NCBI GenBank assembly: GCA_028867035.1
Contig: JAGWHB010000002.1
Location: forward strand, 272,852 to 336,851
Length of the DNA stretch: 64,000 bases
Direction of reading: 5' to 3'
Source: Nitrososphaerota archaeon
Lineage (GTDB): Archaea > Thermoproteota > Nitrososphaeria > Nitrososphaerales > Gagatemarchaeaceae
Position numbers and translations under genes: made by a program. The notes under the pieces were generated by a model, which was not told the origin of the DNA, did no database searches, and saw only the letters and a list, made by a program, of their open reading frames with translations. Shown one piece after another: positions 62,025-64,000 of the stretch (position 1 is its first letter; each line of letters opens with the position of its first letter).

Positions 62025-64000
62025 TTAAGAAATGCTTGACTGCGGGTCCTCCCTCTCAAAGAGGGCCTTGGAACGGTTCAGGTACGGGATGGGGTTATAC
62101 CAGTTCCACTTCCCGACCACTGACATGACGGCGGGGACCAGGTAGGTCCTCACGATGAGGGCGTCGATGAGGATTGAGTATGCGAATGAGAAGCCGATCT
62201 GCTTGAGGAGGAGGTCGCTCGACAGCATCAGGGCCCCAAGGGAGCCGGCGAGTATGATGGCCGCGGCGGTGATTATCCCTCCCGTCTGCTCGATGGCCCG
62301 CACGATCGCGTCGTCGAGGTGCTTCCCCTTGGTCGCCTCTTCCCGGATCCTCGTCAGGATGAAGACATTGTAGTCCATCCCGAGCCCGAGGAGGGTTACG
62401 AAGAGGAAGAATGGCGTTATGAAGAGTATCTGGTAGTTGTAGAACTGCTGGAAGACCAGCTTCGTCGCGGCCAGGGTCCAGACTATGCTCATCAGGACCG
62501 AAAGAACAGCAAAGACGGGGAGGAAGAGCGAGCCCAGAACCACCAGGAGGACGAGGGCAACGCCCACCGCGACTATGGGGACGATAGAATTGAACTGGGA
62601 GTCGAAGACGTTCTTCGTGTCGAGGATCGAGCCCGAGGCTCCCCCCAAGTAGATCCCCGTCACCCCCTGGGCGAGCCCAAAGTTCGAGTGGAGAGATTGG
62701 CGCATTGTTTGGGCGTCGGAGATGGCCTGGGTCGAATAGGGGTCTATGCCGAAGTTGATCGTGACGAGGACGGTCTTGTTGTCCTTCCCGATGTTCTGGA
62801 GTATCGATGAGAAGAGTTGCTTCCCGGAAGAAGTGGAGTAGTTGATGCTCTCGAAGGCCACGGGCTGGCCGTAGGGGTAGGCTGGGCTGGTGACGTTCCT
62901 GACGTCGGGGGATAAGGCGAGGCTGGAGGAGATGCTCTGTATCGTCCCCATCTCGGACCTGTTGAAGTTGTGCCCGGCGACCACCGGGCTCTCGAAAGTG
63001 GCGACGACGTAGGTGGGGGAGATCCTTCCGCCTCCGAACGCAGTCGTCAGGTGGTTGGAGGCTACGATCGAGTCCAGATTGGAAGGGGCGGCGGAGAAGA
63101 AGTCGAAGGTCGGCGTGGTGTTCGCGTATATGTAGAGCGCAGGTGCGGTCACGACGATCGCCGCCACGATAAGAACACCAGCCCTTTTCACAGCAAAGGC
63201 CCCGCTCCTTGAGAAGTAGCCCCTCCTCCTCGACAGCTTCGAGAGGACGGACGCGGAGTATCTTTCGAACCTGGCGCCAGAGTTCGGCCAGAAGGTGCGC
63301 CCTCCGGCGATGCCGAGAATGGCAGGGGTCATGGTCAGGGCGATTGAGAGGGCGACGAGAACCCCTAGGCCGACCACGAAGCCCATGGTCCTCAGAAAGA
63401 CGACAGAAGTGAAAGTCAGGGCAAGGAAAGAGATGATCACGGTCGCGCCACTGGTCGCTATGCTCTCGCCGGCCCAGGTGACAGACGTCTCTACGGCCTG
63501 CTCGACGTGCGCTCCCTTGACCCGCTCCTCCCTGTACCTGGCGATGACGAAGACGCTGTAGTCTGTCCCCACGCCTATGATGACGGTCAGGAGTATCGTC
63601 GGTATCGTGAAGTCGACCTTTGCTATGTACGTCCCGACGAGGACGATGAAGACCTGGGAGATCCCAAGCGCCACCCCGATGGTGCCCAGGGTCATGAATG
63701 GCGTGAGCACTGACCTGAAGAAGAGGCCTGTGGCCACAATGAGAAGGATGATGGTGACCGGGAGTATCAGGCCGAGGTCGGCCTGGGTGGAGTTGCCGAA
63801 GTCGTAGGAGATGGCGCCCCCTCCCGTCACCAGCGCTGATTGGATCCACGAAGCGGACCCGCTTGTGGCGAGGACAGACGAGACTTCAGACCTTACTGCT
63901 ACCACGTTGTCGTTCGACGACTGGTTGAGCCCCAAGGAGACCAGGGTGGTGTCGCGGCCAGGGGACACGAGGGAATTGACGAGTGTGGTCAGGCTTCTGC
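62025..64000 (-). CDS. MMPL/RND-family membrane transporter (partial, N-terminus beyond window)
   Basis: At least 658 residues, open to the right edge of the window. It has two repeats of membrane helices with the MMPL signature: TILLTVIIGVGTDYSVFVIA then RYREE in the first half, and FLFVTLLGLGMDYNVFILTR then IREE in the second, with a periplasmic-type extracellular domain between them (residues about 290-460). These Asp-Tyr pairs are the proton-relay motifs of MMPL/RND pumps. The product may export lipids or hydrophobic compounds across the membrane. The 3' end lies 25 nt before the HTH gene and overlaps its promoter box. Confidence 0.93.
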   Translation of the reverse strand, partial: RSLTTLVNSLVSPGRDTTLVSLGLNQSSNDNVVAVRSEVSSVLATSGSASWIQSALVTGGGAISYDFGNSTQADLGLILPVTIILLIVATGLFFRSVLTPFMTLGTIGVALGISQVFIVLVGTYIAKVDFTIPTILLTVIIGVGTDYSVFVIARYREERVKGAHVEQAVETSVTWAGESIATSGATVIISFLALTFTSVVFLRTMGFVVGLGVLVALSIALTMTPAILGIAGGRTFWPNSGARFERYSASVLSKLSRRRGYFSRSGAFAVKRAGVLIVAAIVVTAPALYIYANTTPTFDFFSAAPSNLDSIVASNHLTTAFGGGRISPTYVVATFESPVVAGHNFNRSEMGTIQSISSSLALSPDVRNVTSPAYPYGQPVAFESINYSTSSGKQLFSSILQNIGKDNKTVLVTINFGIDPYSTQAISDAQTMRQSLHSNFGLAQGVTGIYLGGASGSILDTKNVFDSQFNSIVPIVAVGVALVLLVVLGSLFLPVFAVLSVLMSIVWTLAATKLVFQQFYNYQILFITPFFLFVTLLGLGMDYNVFILTRIREEATKGKHLDDAIVRAIEQTGGIITAAAIILAGSLGALMLSSDLLLKQIGFSFAYSILIDALIVRTYLVPAVMSVVGKWNWYNPIPYLNRSKALFEREDPQSSIS

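Noticed and set aside
62095..63849. A 584-codon open frame over the MMPL gene
   Set aside because: Arg/His/Pro-rich shadow; the MMPL reading has membrane helices and family motifs.
1..64000. CRISPR array, rRNA operon, toxin-antitoxin or restriction system
   Set aside because: No regular spaced repeats, no rRNA-like sequence, and no nuclease/methylase pairs were seen; the only nucleases are mobile-element enzymes and repair proteins.

Overview
The window is a GC-rich, gene-dense stretch of archaeal chromosome. Archaeal markers are an archaeal-type S-adenosylmethionine synthetase, an Sm-like protein, RadA and a RadB-like ATPase, RqcH, DUF373, archaeal TyrRS and AsnRS, inositol-1-phosphate synthase, a split transketolase and an intron-containing tRNA. 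Many start codons (ATG, GTG, TTG) lie about 25-30 nt downstream of an AT-rich box, often containing CTTAAG, which indicates mostly leaderless transcription. Ribosomal protein eL13, a probable eL22-like protein and aerobic respiration genes suggest a TACK-group archaeon, perhaps a heterotrophic, aerobic, non-ammonia-oxidising Nitrososphaeria-like lineage. This placement is inference; no rRNA is present.

Layout. 0-4.8 kb: informational genes (mat, LSm, radB-like, rqcH) plus membrane proteins of unknown function. 4.8-22 kb: an acyl-CoA/short-chain acid catabolism region with acyl-CoA dehydrogenase, ETF, a membrane FeS ETF oxidoreductase of the EtfD type, MmgE/PrpD, an F420-type oxidoreductase, a MenA-like prenyltransferase, acetoacetyl-CoA synthetase, a cysteine-less thiolase-like protein with a DUF35 partner, IlvE, a true thiolase and an acyl-CoA ligase. 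Electrons would pass from dehydrogenase to ETF to EtfD to quinone. 22.3-23.5 kb: a lone TnpB. 23.5-31.8 kb: DUF373, UppS, eL22-like, Nudix, PadR and ino1, and a large surface protein. 31.8-40 kb: radA split by a 500-residue intein, asnS, a degenerate ThiI paralogue, and a tyrS/Mut7-C/AMMECR1/glycosyltransferase operon. 40-53 kb: envelope and respiration genes (beta-propeller, half-size CtaA, ZIP-like protein, CoxB, thioredoxin, CtaB, Rieske and small membrane proteins), interrupted by an IS200/IS605 element (tnpA-tnpB) that abuts thiI. A tRNA-Tyr with three introns sits next to a free-standing LAGLIDADG endonuclease gene. 53-64 kb: eL13, OGG-type glycosylase, DUF1294, a GSAM-like aminotransferase, superoxide dismutase, and a non-oxidative pentose-phosphate operon (HTH protein, PfkB kinase, TktN, Rpe, TktC, then transaldolase), ending in a truncated MMPL transporter.

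The strongest finding is the tRNA-Tyr(GUA) gene. Removal of 17-, 45- and 22-nt introns restores a canonical 74-nt tRNA, and all three junctions can be folded into bulge-helix-bulge structures by hand. No CRISPR array, rRNA or classical defence island was seen.
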